Positions 50,476 to 59,537 of a stretch of DNA of 64,000 nt are shown in pieces. A program made the translations under genes and the position numbers. Origin of the DNA: DASSFZ01 sp035693785 (GTDB lineage Bacteria; Chloroflexota; Anaerolineae; Fen-1058); NCBI GenBank assembly GCA_035693785.1, contig DASSFZ010000212.1, positions 1 through 64,000 of the forward strand, given 5' to 3'. The notes under the pieces were generated by a model. The model searched no databases. It worked only from the letters and a program-made list of their open reading frames with translations, and was not told where the DNA came from. Within the stretch, counting starts at the first letter, position 1. The number at the start of each line of letters is the position of its first letter.

Positions 50476-51999
50476 TCAGCCGCGACCATGCGCGGCCTTG
50501 ACCGCAGTGCGATCGATTTCGCCGTCGGGCTGCCTCGGCATCTTTTCGACGAAGTTGACGCTCTGCGGTTTCTTATAGGCGGCGATTCGGTCGGCAACGG
50601 CGGCGCTGACCTGCTCGGCGGTGAGCGCCTGACCTGGCTTCAATTCGACGACGGCCTTCACCGCTTCGCCCCACTTGGGATGTGGCACACCGATGACGCA
50701 GACGGCTGCCACTTCCGGCAGTTCCTGGATCACGCGCTCGACTTCGGCCGGATAGACATTCTCGCCGCCGGATTTGATCAGATCCTTCTCCGGCTTGCGG
50801 CCCACGTAATACAGGTAGTTTTCGGCGTCGAACCTGCCGATGTCGCCGGTGTGATGCCAGCCGCGCCGAAAAGTGTAATCAGTGGCATCGGGATCGCGCC
50901 AATACCCGGCAAAGACCAGCGGCCCCTGCGCGGCGATCTCGCCCGGCTCGCCCACAGGCACGTCGTCGCCGGCTTCGTTCACCAGGCGAACGCGCGCCAG
51001 GGGCAGCGGCTTACCGGCCGAACCGGGCTTTTCGTCCACGCGGGTCAACGTCAACAGCCCGGCGGTTTCAGATTGCCCGAAGCCCGTCCAAAACTTGGCA
51101 CCGGTTTCGGCCAGCAGGCGCTGAATGACGTCGGGCGCGTCCAGGCCGACGACATGCTTGAGCGTCTGCCACCTGGCCCCGACCTTGTCGCGCGCCTCCA
51201 GCAGCATCGACAGCACGGGTGGAAAGACGGCTATCAACGTCGCTTCGTGCTCGTCGATCCACTGCGCCGCCAGCGCCGGATCGAAGCTCTCCATGACCAC
51301 ATTCGCGCCACCAACCTGTGCCATGCACAACGACAGGCCCAGCCCGGTGACATGAAAGAACGGAAGCGCGGCCAAGTGTCGATCGCGCGCGGTCAATCCT
51401 AAAGCCGTGATCAACTGATAGCCGCCCAGGATCATATTCGCGTGGGTGAGGACCGCACCGCGCGGCACACCCGCCACGGCAGCCGTCGAGAGGATCACGA
51501 ACGGATCGTTGCTGTTCACCTCGGCCGGCGAGCCGGCGGGCGACTGATAAAACTCGGCCAGGGGGACGTAGCCGGCGGCACCCGTCATCGATCCGCCTTC
51601 CTCGCCGATGATCGCCCCCGCGCGCAGGCCCGTCAGATCGATGCCTTCCACCTGCGCCATATGATTGGCGCCCACCACTATCATTTGTGGATCGGCCAGC
51701 GCGACCACCGCCTGAACTTCCGAAGCCGATAGGCGCCAGTTGATCGGGTACGCGACTGCGCCCGTCTTGGCGCAGGCTCCGTACAGTTCCAGGTATTCGA
51801 TCGAGTTTTGGGCCAGGATGCAGACCCGATCGCCTTTCGCAACGCCGCGAGCGGTGAGGCCCGCCGCCAGCCGATCGACGCGGTTGAGAAACTCCCGGTG
51901 GGATACCGTCCGGCCAGCACTGATCGCGGCCGGGGCGTCGCCCGAGGCGAGTGCGTTGTGTTGAAGGAGATCGTAGACGGTGAAGCCTCGCAGACTCAT
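50476..51999 (-). CDS. AMP-binding acyl-CoA synthetase
   Basis: This 507-residue enzyme has FVILSTAAVAGVPRGAVLTHAN in the phosphate-loop position. The usual Ser/Thr-Gly-rich loop (SSGTTGxPK) is degenerate here: TAAVAGVPRG. Other motifs are standard: TGFGQSETAGLL, YWRDPDATDYTF, HHTGDIGRFDAENYLYYVGRKPEKDLIKSGGENVYPAEVE, and the C-terminal Lys position is replaced (RQPDGEIDRTAV). The ATG at 51999 follows AGGGG. It is the last gene of the second Liv importer operon. Likely activates the imported carboxylate, but the altered loop leaves activity in doubt. Confidence 0.82.
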   Translation of the reverse strand: MSLRGFTVYDLLQHNALASGDAPAAISAGRTVSHREFLNRVDRLAAGLTARGVAKGDRVCILAQNSIEYLELYGACAKTGAVAYPINWRLSASEVQAVVALADPQMIVVGANHMAQVEGIDLTGLRAGAIIGEEGGSMTGAAGYVPLAEFYQSPAGSPAEVNSNDPFVILSTAAVAGVPRGAVLTHANMILGGYQLITALGLTARDRHLAALPFFHVTGLGLSLCMAQVGGANVVMESFDPALAAQWIDEHEATLIAVFPPVLSMLLEARDKVGARWQTLKHVVGLDAPDVIQRLLAETGAKFWTGFGQSETAGLLTLTRVDEKPGSAGKPLPLARVRLVNEAGDDVPVGEPGEIAAQGPLVFAGYWRDPDATDYTFRRGWHHTGDIGRFDAENYLYYVGRKPEKDLIKSGGENVYPAEVERVIQELPEVAAVCVIGVPHPKWGEAVKAVVELKPGQALTAEQVSAAVADRIAAYKKPQSVNFVEKMPRQPDGEIDRTAVKAAHGRG

Positions 52000-52014
52000 G
52001 AGCACACCCCTTTC

Positions 52015-52809
52015 TTACCCCAGCCAGCGTTTACGCCGCTTGTAGTGCTTCACGTCGCGGTAGCTCTTCCGCTCGCCGACACTGGTCAACCCCAGATAGA
52101 ATTCCTTGATGTCCTCGTTCTCCCGCAGCGTCTCGGCCGGGCCGTCGAGTACCACGCGTCCGTTCTCCATCACGTAGCCGTAGTTCGCCACCTCCAGCGC
52201 CATGCGAGCGTTCTGCTCTACCAGCAGGATCGAGGTGCCCTCCTCGCTGTTGATGCGCTGGACGACTTCGAAGATCTCCGTGACCAGCAGGGGAGCCAGC
52301 CCGAGCGAAGGCTCGTCCAGCAGCATCAGGCTGGGACGTCCCATCAGCCCCCGGCCGATGACGAGCATCTGCTGTTCGCCGCCGGAGAGGTATCCGCTGA
52401 CCTTGTGCCGCAGATCCTTGAGGAGGGGGAAGTAGTGGTAGACCTGTTCGATGTCCTGCCGAATTTCAGGACCGTTGGAGCGCACCAGTGCACCGGCCAA
52501 CAAGTTTTCTTCGACGGTCAGGTGCTGGAAGAGCTTGTGTCCCTCAAGCACCTGGACGACGCCCATCCGGACAATCTCATCGGGCCGCATTCTATCAATG
52601 CGTTGGCCTTTGAACTCGATACTGCCACGGGTGACCTCACCTCGCTGGGAGCGCAGCAGGCCGGAAATCGCTTTCAGCGTCGTCGATTTGCCCGCTCCAT
52701 TAGCGCCCAAGAGCGCCACAATCTGTCCCTTCTTGACTTCGATGGAGACGCCGTGCAAGATGAGGATCACGTCGCTGTAGACGACTTCGACGTTGTTGAT
52801 TTTCAGCAT
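52015..52809 (-). CDS. livF: Branched-chain-type ABC ATPase LivF (second system)
   Basis: This 264-residue ATPase has Walker A GANGAGKST, signature LSGGEQQMLVIGRGL, Walker B LMLLDEPSLGLAP and H-loop ILLVEQNARMALEVAN. A basic C-terminal extension (SYRDVKHYKRRKRWLG) of about 20 residues is unusual for LivF. It lies between the binding-protein gene and the acyl-CoA synthetase gene. Works with LivG at 58394-59170. Confidence 0.9.
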   Translation of the reverse strand: MLKINNVEVVYSDVILILHGVSIEVKKGQIVALLGANGAGKSTTLKAISGLLRSQRGEVTRGSIEFKGQRIDRMRPDEIVRMGVVQVLEGHKLFQHLTVEENLLAGALVRSNGPEIRQDIEQVYHYFPLLKDLRHKVSGYLSGGEQQMLVIGRGLMGRPSLMLLDEPSLGLAPLLVTEIFEVVQRINSEEGTSILLVEQNARMALEVANYGYVMENGRVVLDGPAETLRENEDIKEFYLGLTSVGERKSYRDVKHYKRRKRWLG

Positions 52810-52868
52810 CGAGAACCTGCCGCTGGTACGGGGTTAGGATTCGGGAAAAGGGGGAGCGCCCCCTGAAC

Positions 52869-52898
52869 GCGCTGCTTGCGCCCCGCCTAGCGGGGTTG
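52869..52898. repeat. Intergenic hairpin repeat, copy 2
   Basis: This matches the 30-bp unit at 50432-50461 except for T in place of C in the loop (GCCTAGCGGGG against GCCCAGCGGGG). It sits between the binding-protein gene and livF, after the end of the former. Two copies 2.4 kb apart suggest a genome-wide REP-like palindrome. Confidence 0.65.
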
Positions 52899-52947
52899 GA
52901 GGAGCTCCCACCTTCTTGCTCACAACACCTCGTCGAAACGTGCCACG

Positions 52948-54330
52948 CTACTCAGCCGGCGACGGGCGCAAGTCGGGCAGTTCGAAGAAGTCCTTGACGA
53001 CGACGAACTGCGGCTGGCCGTCCACCAACTGAACCTGGCGGATCTGCGCCACATGCGGCGCGCGACTTCCATCGCGGACGTCGAACGACCAGACGCCGAG
53101 ATTGTCGACGGTGCCCAGCTCTTTGAAGGCGTCGAAGAAGGCGTCGCCGTCAAGATTTTCGTAGCCGACTGTGTCGATGGCGTGCTCGACGATGGTCTTG
53201 AACCCCCACAGTCCCGCATAGGAAGTCAGGTAGCTGACGCCCTTATCGCTCTCCGGATAACCGCCGGCTTCAAAAGCGGCCAGCGCCATCTGGACGCCCG
53301 GCACATCGGTGTCATTCCACCACCGATAGGGGAAGGGCGCATACATGCCCACTGCCGCCGGGGCGCTCTCGCCGAGGAACGTCAGGACATCCGTGTTCAT
53401 GGCCCAGTTCACGCCGCCGACGACCACCGAATCCCACATGCCGAGGGCGCGAAGCGTGCCGATCACCTGCGCCGGGCCGAAGCCAAGCGACTGAATGTAG
53501 ATCACGTTTGCGCCCTGCACGGCCAAGCTTTGCAGCGGTGTGACCACGTCCGCCTCGGCCGATACGGCCTGCGTCTCCAGAGGGAGAACGGTGATGCCCA
53601 GTGATTCGGCAAAGGCCAGCGCCTCCGGTGTGGTTGCCCCGGCCCCGAAGGGGCCTTCCCAACCAATCACGCCGACGATGATCTCGTCGCCGGCGCCGTC
53701 AGGCTTGATGTCGTCCCAGTTGTCCTGGACGAACTGCAGGAAACCGCCGAACTGATCGGGGTAGATCGGATAGTCGCCCACCGTCCAGCCGTCCGGCGGA
53801 TTGTAGAAAGCCTCCGCGTTGAGGCCGGCGGCAAAGTTGACGACGTGGTCCTCGACGAGCAAATCCTTGAGCGCGATGGTCGCGCCACTGCCGTAGGTGT
53901 TGATAGACGTCAGATTGGGAAAGTCGGCTTTGGTTTGCTGATAGACCGCGATTTCCTGCTCGGCCTCGTACTGCGTATCGGTCAGATGCAATTCGAGCGT
54001 CGCGCCACAGATGCCGCCGCTGGCGTTGATCTCGGCAATCCCGTCATTGAGGCCGTTGACAAAGGCGGTGCCGAGAATGGTGGCCAACGGCCCGGTCAGA
54101 CCGGCTTGCGAGTGGTAGTAGATGGTTTCGCCTTCCAAACCGTCGGCGCAACGTCGAACGGCTGGCGGCGCTTCGGTGGGCGGTGGCTCTGCGGTCGGCG
54201 GTACTGCAGTCGGCGGCGCTGTGGTGGGTGGCGCTTGGGTAGGCGTGGCCGTTGCGGCGGGTGCGCAGGCAGCGAGGGCAATCCCGACCAGGACCACCAC
54301 GGACAACATTGCGAAAACTTGCTTGTGCAT
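52948..54330 (-). CDS. Liv-type substrate-binding lipoprotein (second system)
   Basis: This 460-residue protein has a signal peptide with lipobox ALAAC, then a Thr/Pro-rich linker (TPTQAPPTTAPPTAVPPTAE and so on), typical of Chloroflexota lipoproteins. The mature domain is a type I periplasmic binding fold (AGLTGPLATILGTAFVNGLNDGIAEINASGGI, NLTSINTYGSGATIALKDLL). GGAGGAGAGAAACC precedes the ATG. It delivers its ligand to the LivH/LivM pair at 54446-56464. The interleaved acyl-CoA synthetases suggest a carboxylic-acid ligand. Confidence 0.9.
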   Translation of the reverse strand: MHKQVFAMLSVVVLVGIALAACAPAATATPTQAPPTTAPPTAVPPTAEPPPTEAPPAVRRCADGLEGETIYYHSQAGLTGPLATILGTAFVNGLNDGIAEINASGGICGATLELHLTDTQYEAEQEIAVYQQTKADFPNLTSINTYGSGATIALKDLLVEDHVVNFAAGLNAEAFYNPPDGWTVGDYPIYPDQFGGFLQFVQDNWDDIKPDGAGDEIIVGVIGWEGPFGAGATTPEALAFAESLGITVLPLETQAVSAEADVVTPLQSLAVQGANVIYIQSLGFGPAQVIGTLRALGMWDSVVVGGVNWAMNTDVLTFLGESAPAAVGMYAPFPYRWWNDTDVPGVQMALAAFEAGGYPESDKGVSYLTSYAGLWGFKTIVEHAIDTVGYENLDGDAFFDAFKELGTVDNLGVWSFDVRDGSRAPHVAQIRQVQLVDGQPQFVVVKDFFELPDLRPSPAE

Positions 54331-54445
54331 GGTTTCTCTCCTCCTTAGGATGGAATAACGGGGTAATCAGACTCCCCTCATTGGCAAGACCTAGCGGCGA
54401 ATACAGGATTGAGTCGAAATGCATCACCTCCTTGTGATGATGTGT

Positions 54446-55516
54446 CTAACGCGAGAAAGGCCTCAGACGCCAGGCAGCTTTGAAGAGTTGCCAGCGACGG
54501 GCCAGGCCATGCGGCTCAAAGATGAGAAACAACATCAGGACCACGCCGAAGAAGATCGGCCTGAACGAAGTCTGCAGACGGGCCGTCATCTCTATGGGCA
54601 TGGCCTCCGCCACCGTTCTCCCCAACCAGTTAGAGACTTCTTGCATGCCGATGATGAAAGTCGCCCCCATAAACGGACCGGCGTTCGTGCCCAATCCTCC
54701 GACGACCAGCATGCCCAACATCACGATCGACTCGATGAGACCATATCCGAATTCGGTGCCCACCGCGCGCTGGGAGTGGGCTTTCAACGCGCCGGCCACG
54801 CCGGCGTACATGGCGGCGATGAAGAATGCGCGGAGCTTGTAGCCGAACAGGTTCACGCCGAGCAGCTCAGCCGCCAGGTCGCTATCGCGGATGGAGACAA
54901 ACGCCCGGCCCAGACGCGATCGCGAGATGTTGGCGGCCAGGACGGTGGTGACGATCAGGACGCCCAGCGTGATATAGATATAGCGGGCCGGTTCGTCAAA
55001 GGCAAAGTCGCCGATCTTTGGGACGGGAGTGGAGATGCGCCCCTCGGTGCCGCCCAGATATTCCGGAAAAGTGTATCTGGTCAACCACGGAATGATGAAC
55101 TGGGCGGCCAACGTGGCCATTGCCAGGTAGAAGCCCTTGACACGCAGCGAGGGCAATCCAAAAATCAACCCGGCCAGCCCTGCCCCCAGCGCCGCAATCG
55201 GCAGGGCCACGAAGAACGAAAAGCCCAGGTACGTGACGCATAAGGTGGAGACGTATCCGCCCACCAGCATGAAGGCCGCCTGCCCCAGCGAGATTTGCCC
55301 GGTATACCCGACCAGAATGTTCAGTCCCTGCACGGCGATGATCCAATAGCCGATACGGTTGGCCTGAATGACGAAAGCAGGCGGCGCCCAATAAGGCGAG
55401 GTCGCGACAGCGCCAATGGATGCAAACAACAAGACCCAGTGCCAGGGCTTTCGCAGGAAGGACATGTCCTGTTGATAGCTGCGATCAAAATCGCCAGAAG
55501 GACGCATAACGCCCAT
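54446..55516 (-). CDS. livM: Branched-chain-type ABC permease LivM (second system)
   Basis: This 356-residue permease has about ten membrane segments, the LivM motif YTGQISLGQAAFMLVGGY near residue 75, and the cytoplasmic loop RSRLGRAFVSIRDSDLAAELLGVNLFGYK. AAGGAGAATAGG precedes the ATG. It lies 13 bp downstream of livH. The C-terminal tail, FLIFEPHGLARRWQLFKAAWRLRPF, is typical. Confidence 0.9.
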   Translation of the reverse strand: MGVMRPSGDFDRSYQQDMSFLRKPWHWVLLFASIGAVATSPYWAPPAFVIQANRIGYWIIAVQGLNILVGYTGQISLGQAAFMLVGGYVSTLCVTYLGFSFFVALPIAALGAGLAGLIFGLPSLRVKGFYLAMATLAAQFIIPWLTRYTFPEYLGGTEGRISTPVPKIGDFAFDEPARYIYITLGVLIVTTVLAANISRSRLGRAFVSIRDSDLAAELLGVNLFGYKLRAFFIAAMYAGVAGALKAHSQRAVGTEFGYGLIESIVMLGMLVVGGLGTNAGPFMGATFIIGMQEVSNWLGRTVAEAMPIEMTARLQTSFRPIFFGVVLMLFLIFEPHGLARRWQLFKAAWRLRPFSR

Positions 55517-55528
55517 GCCCTATTCTCC

Positions 55529-56464
55529 TTAAATCCTTTCGATACGCTTCTGTCCGAACAGCCCTTCAGGCCGGATGAGTAGGACGATGAGCAGCAGCAC
55601 GTAGGGCGCGATATCCGACGAGTTGCGTATCTCGATCAGTCTGGATGCACTGACAAATTCCTGCGCCAGCCCCACGGCGATACCGCCCACGATTGCGCCG
55701 CCGAGTGAGTCTACGCCGCCCAAAAGAAGCGCTGGAAAAGCCACCAACACAACGGTCGACAGGCTGAGACTGACACCGGTCAGCATCGCCAAGAGCACCC
55801 CGCCTGCCGTGGCAATCATTCCGGCAATCGCCCACGAAAGTCCGAAGACACGCGGGACGTTGATGCCGACGCTGCGCGCCAGTTCATGGTCTTCCGCCGT
55901 GGCGCGCATCGCCAGGCCAGTGCGGCTGAGCTTGAAGAACAACGCAAACAAGATCGCGCCGACGATCGCCACGCCAAAGGCCACCACGCGCGTCTTTTGA
56001 ATGTGAATCGCCCCGCCGAAGGCCAGATCAAACGGGATATTGAAAGACTCGGTGGGCGGGAAGGGCTTGGGAAAGTTACCTTGAGGCTCGATGCCAAAGA
56101 GAATGCTGACGACACCCTCGATGAATTGCGCCAGGCCAAGCGTCATCAAGATAATCGACAGAAGGGGTTGCCCCGCCATGGGGCGCAGGGTAAGCCGCTC
56201 GACGAGAAAGCCAACCCATACGGCCACCACCAGGGCGGCAAGGACGGCAAACCCCAACGGCAGATTGAATAACTCACCGCCCTTTTCCTGGGCACCGGCG
56301 AACCACCACACCACGAATGCGCCGAGCATCACCAGAGAGCCTTGCGCGAAGTTGAAGACTTCGGATGATTTATAGATCAGCACCAGGCCCAGCGCGATGA
56401 GGCCCAGCACCCCGCCGTTGAGAAGACCGGTTACGATTGCCTGCGGTACAAGCGGCCAGTTCAT
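55529..56464 (-). CDS. livH: Branched-chain-type ABC permease LivH (second system)
   Basis: This 311-residue permease has the LivH N-terminus (ATVTGLLNG-like VTGLLNGGVLGLIALGLVLIYKSSEVFNFAQGSLVMLGAF) and the loop SRTGLAMRATAEDHELARSVGINVPRVFG, then ALLLGGVDSLGGAIVGGIAVGLAQEF. Its ATG overlaps the stop of the acyl-CoA synthetase gene by four bases, so ligase and permease are translationally coupled, which links uptake with CoA activation. Confidence 0.92.
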   Translation of the reverse strand: MNWPLVPQAIVTGLLNGGVLGLIALGLVLIYKSSEVFNFAQGSLVMLGAFVVWWFAGAQEKGGELFNLPLGFAVLAALVVAVWVGFLVERLTLRPMAGQPLLSIILMTLGLAQFIEGVVSILFGIEPQGNFPKPFPPTESFNIPFDLAFGGAIHIQKTRVVAFGVAIVGAILFALFFKLSRTGLAMRATAEDHELARSVGINVPRVFGLSWAIAGMIATAGGVLLAMLTGVSLSLSTVVLVAFPALLLGGVDSLGGAIVGGIAVGLAQEFVSASRLIEIRNSSDIAPYVLLLIVLLIRPEGLFGQKRIERI

Positions 56465-58392
56465 GGTGTGACTGACTCCTCCAGTGTCATGATGTGGACG
56501 GTCGTCTCGACAACCCCCTCACGCCCGTCGCGGTAACGCACCTCAGCCTGCACGCGCACTTCCTGGCCGCCGTCGTACATCGCCACCAGCATGTCCCGGT
56601 AGCGTTCGCTACACCGGTCTCGCCGCAGTTTGCGGGTCCGAGTCAGCTCACCTTCATCGGCATCGAACTCCTTGTGCAGCAGCACGAACTTGCGCACGCG
56701 CGCCGCTGGCGGCAAGGTGCGATTGACCTGCTCGACCTCTTTCCGGATCAATTCGTAGACCTCCGGTTTCTGAGAGAGGTCTACGAAAGTCGTGTAGGCC
56801 AGGCCGCGCTTCTCGGCCCAGTGACCGACGTTTTCAAAGTCGATGTTGATCAAGGCCGTCACGAAGGCTTTGTCGGCCCCGCCCACCGTCATGACGTCGC
56901 GGATATAAGGGTTGAACTTGAGTCGCCCTTCGATATACTGTGGCGAATATTTCTGGCCGCCGGCCAGCTCGATCAATTCTTTCACACGATCGAGATAGAT
57001 CAGATGACCGTCTGGCCCGAAGTGACCGGCGTCGCCGGTGCGAAACCAGCGGCGGCCTTCCTCGTCAGTGAACAAGGCTCTGGCGGTGGCTTCGGGATTC
57101 TTGTAATAGCCTTGAAAGACTGTCACACTACTCACGTGAATTTCGCCGGCATCGGAGATGCGAAGCTCCACGCCGGGAGGCGGCACGCCTACCGTCTCGA
57201 ACTTCACGTCGTCTCCGATGTGCAGGGTGTGCGTCTGCGCCTCGGTCGAGCCGTACAGTTGCTTGATGCTGACGCCGATGGCGCGGAAAAAGCGTATGAC
57301 ATCCGGGCTGAGCGCCGCGCCGGACGAATAGGCCGACGTAACACGGGTCAGTCCCAACTTGTCGCGCAGGGGGTGGAAGACGGCGAACTCTCCCAACGCG
57401 TGAAGGAGCCGCCAGAGCAGCCCCACCGGTTGGCGCTGCTCGAATCGCAGGCCGGCCACCTTGTATCCGACGGGCATAAACATCCTGTACAACCAGCGGT
57501 TCAGCCATGAACACTCGGCCATTCTGACTTGCACCAACGCCACCAGGTTTTCCCACAGGCGGGCGCTGAAGAGCAGCGAATGGGGGGCGATTTCGCGAAT
57601 ATTCTCCTGCACCGTTTCCGGCGCTTCGGGAAAGTTGACCACCACGCCGAATCGCAAGTGATACGTCAGACCCAGAGCGTTTTCAGTGATCCAGGCCGGT
57701 GGCAGGAACGACACATATTCATCTGTCGGCCCGCGCGGGTCGATCTGCACACCCTGGTCGGCGCCGAGGATAAGATTCGAGTGGCTGATCATGGCCCCCT
57801 TCGGCTGGCCGGTGGTTCCCGAGGTGTAGCAGAATACCGCCAGGTCGTCGCCCTGCCCTTCGCCGACGGAACGGTCGAACAGATCGGGCTGTTCCGCGTC
57901 GAGCGACTGCCCTAGGGCCTGCACGGCTTCGAAGCTCATCAGCCACGGATCGCTGTAACTCCACAGGCCCTTGTCGTCCCAGTAGATCACGCGGCGTACG
58001 GCCGGAATCTGATCCCGGATGTCGAGGAATTTGTCGCACTGCTCCTGGTCTTTCGCGAAGACCAACACGGTATCCGAGTGCTGGACGATGTGCTGGATCT
58101 CGGCAGGGATGCTGTCGGTGAAAATGCCAACCGCGACCCCGCCCGCCGCCTGGATGGCCAACTGCGTCCAGAAGTATTGCGGGTCATTGTCGCCGATGAT
58201 GCACACTTTTTCACCGCGTTGCAGGCCCAGGCGGATCAAGCCCAGTGTCAAGCGCCTTACCTGTTCGTACGATTGCTGCCAGGTATACTCGCGCCAGATG
58301 CCCTTGTCTTTCTGGCGCATGGCGACCCTATGAGCGCCGAATTTGGGGCGGGCAGCCACCAGGCACTTGGGCAGGGTATCTACGGCGTCCAT
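56461..58392 (-). CDS. Long-chain-type acyl-CoA synthetase (AMP-binding)
   Basis: This 643-residue protein has YTSGTTGQPKGAMISHSNL, QLYGSTEAQTHTLH, GYYKNPEATARALFTDEEGRRWFRTGDAGHFGPDGHLIYLDRVKELIELAGGQKYSPQYIE and EGELTRTRKLRRDRCSERY. This is the layout of long-chain (FAA1/LC-FACS-type) synthetases. GGGGGAGGTGGAGTG precedes the ATG. The gene is placed between livG and livH, a known arrangement in acid-importing Liv systems, so its substrate is likely what the importer carries. Confidence 0.9.
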   Translation of the reverse strand: MDAVDTLPKCLVAARPKFGAHRVAMRQKDKGIWREYTWQQSYEQVRRLTLGLIRLGLQRGEKVCIIGDNDPQYFWTQLAIQAAGGVAVGIFTDSIPAEIQHIVQHSDTVLVFAKDQEQCDKFLDIRDQIPAVRRVIYWDDKGLWSYSDPWLMSFEAVQALGQSLDAEQPDLFDRSVGEGQGDDLAVFCYTSGTTGQPKGAMISHSNLILGADQGVQIDPRGPTDEYVSFLPPAWITENALGLTYHLRFGVVVNFPEAPETVQENIREIAPHSLLFSARLWENLVALVQVRMAECSWLNRWLYRMFMPVGYKVAGLRFEQRQPVGLLWRLLHALGEFAVFHPLRDKLGLTRVTSAYSSGAALSPDVIRFFRAIGVSIKQLYGSTEAQTHTLHIGDDVKFETVGVPPPGVELRISDAGEIHVSSVTVFQGYYKNPEATARALFTDEEGRRWFRTGDAGHFGPDGHLIYLDRVKELIELAGGQKYSPQYIEGRLKFNPYIRDVMTVGGADKAFVTALINIDFENVGHWAEKRGLAYTTFVDLSQKPEVYELIRKEVEQVNRTLPPAARVRKFVLLHKEFDADEGELTRTRKLRRDRCSERYRDMLVAMYDGGQEVRVQAEVRYRDGREGVVETTVHIMTLEESVTP

Positions 58393-58393
58393 A

Positions 58394-59170
58394 TCACTCC
58401 ACCTCCCCCAGGTAAGCCTTGATCACAGCCGGGTTGTGCCGGATTTCGTCCGGTTTCCCCTCGGCGATCTTCACGCCGAAGTCCAGCACGACCACCCGGT
58501 CGGCGATGTCCATGACCAACCCCATGTCATGCTCGATGAGCAAGATCGTCATCTTCTGGCGCTCGTGGATGTCCAGGATGAAGCGGGCCATGTCTTCCTT
58601 CTCCTCGACGTTCATCCCGGTCATCGGCTCGTCGAGAAGGAGCAAGCGAGGCTCCAGCGCCAGCGCCCGACCCAGTTCCACGCGCTTGCGCAGGCCGTAG
58701 GGCAGCGCGCCGACGATCGCCTTGCGGATGTGCTCGATTTCAAGGAAGTCGATGATGTCTTCCACGACCTGGCGATGGGCGATGTCTTCGCGGCGGGCCG
58801 CCCCCCAGTAGAGGAGACATTGAAGCAGGCCGGCGCGCATATGAACATGGCGCGCCGCCAACAGGTTGTCCAGTGTGCTGAGACCGGTGTACAGGGCGAG
58901 ATTCTGAAAGGTGCGCGCGATGCCCCACTGGGCGATGCGATGTCGCGGCACGCGTCTGAGGTCGCGTCCTTCGAAAATAATCCGGCCTTTATCGGGTTCG
59001 TAGAAGCGGTTGAGGCAGTTCAGCGTCGAGGTCTTGCCCGCGCCGTTGGGGCCGATGAGGGCAAGGATTTCGCCACGGCAAACGTCGAAGCTGACGTCGT
59101 TGAGCGCCGTGGTGCCACCGAAACTGAGTGAAACATCCTGCACGGACAGGTGAACGGAGTCTTCGGCCAT
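58394..59170 (-). CDS. livG: Branched-chain-type ABC ATPase LivG (second system)
   Basis: This 258-residue ATPase has Walker A GPNGAGKTS, the LivG-type signature LPYGLRKRVELGRALA, Walker B LLLLDEPMTGMNVEEKEDM and H-loop ILLIEHDMGLVMDIAD. It is the first gene of the operon and lies 220 bp downstream of the promoter at 59400-59428, leaving a long leader. Stop and next start are one base apart (58393). Confidence 0.92.
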   Translation of the reverse strand: MAEDSVHLSVQDVSLSFGGTTALNDVSFDVCRGEILALIGPNGAGKTSTLNCLNRFYEPDKGRIIFEGRDLRRVPRHRIAQWGIARTFQNLALYTGLSTLDNLLAARHVHMRAGLLQCLLYWGAARREDIAHRQVVEDIIDFLEIEHIRKAIVGALPYGLRKRVELGRALALEPRLLLLDEPMTGMNVEEKEDMARFILDIHERQKMTILLIEHDMGLVMDIADRVVVLDFGVKIAEGKPDEIRHNPAVIKAYLGEVE

Positions 59171-59374
59171 GTGTGTCCTACATTAGAGACACTTCGTTCT
59201 GTCGCTTCGGATGGCGGAGAGGGCCAGGATATACTTCGTCAGCACCTCTTGCAAGACTAAGTGATCTGTTTTCGTGCGATATGAAAGGCTGAGGCCAACC
59301 CTTACTTCAAGCGCACCTCGCGCTCGAGGTAGCCATTCAGGTAAGCGACGGCCCGATTGACATAGGCCCTCATT

Positions 59375-59392
59375 TCAGACCGAGCGGTCTGA
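59375..59392. promoter_or_regulatory. TetR-type operator over the livG operon start site
   Basis: TCAGACCG-AG-CGGTCTGA is a perfect 8-bp inverted repeat with a two-base centre, of the GACCG/CGGTC type bound by many TetR-family repressors of acyl-CoA and aromatic metabolism. It lies 8 to 25 bp downstream of the -10 box, over the expected transcription start. No TetR gene is in the window. Confidence 0.65.
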
Positions 59393-59399
59393 TAGTGAC

Positions 59400-59428
59400 A
59401 GGATACTCGCGCAGAGGCGAGTTGTCAA
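59400..59428 (-). promoter_or_regulatory. Near-consensus sigma70 promoter of the livG operon
   Basis: On the minus strand TTGACA (59428-59423) and TATCCT (59405-59400) are exactly 17 bp apart. The -35 box is perfect consensus. It drives leftward transcription into livG, acyl-CoA synthetase, livH, livM, binding protein, livF and the second synthetase. Confidence 0.75.
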
Positions 59429-59537
59429 GGTTCCGATTCTGTACGTTCTGTACACCGCCGCCACAACTGCCGGGTCAGGCAAGCGCGATTTTGCACATCG
59501 ACCCGACTGTGTCACAATTGCCAGGGCGAGGTGGACA

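Larger units (their letters stand above)
59171..59537. other. Divergent control region between livG operon and F420 oxidoreductase
   Basis: This 367-bp gap carries the promoter at 59400-59428 and the operator at 59375-59392 for the leftward operon. A short direct repeat, TTCTGTAC twice (about 59436-59452), lies on the side of the rightward gene and may belong to its control. No further ORF with a ribosome binding site was seen. Confidence 0.5.

Noticed and set aside
56494..57510. Plus-strand 338-codon frame over the long-chain acyl-CoA synthetase
   Set aside because: Shadow of the AMP-binding gene; no recognisable domain.
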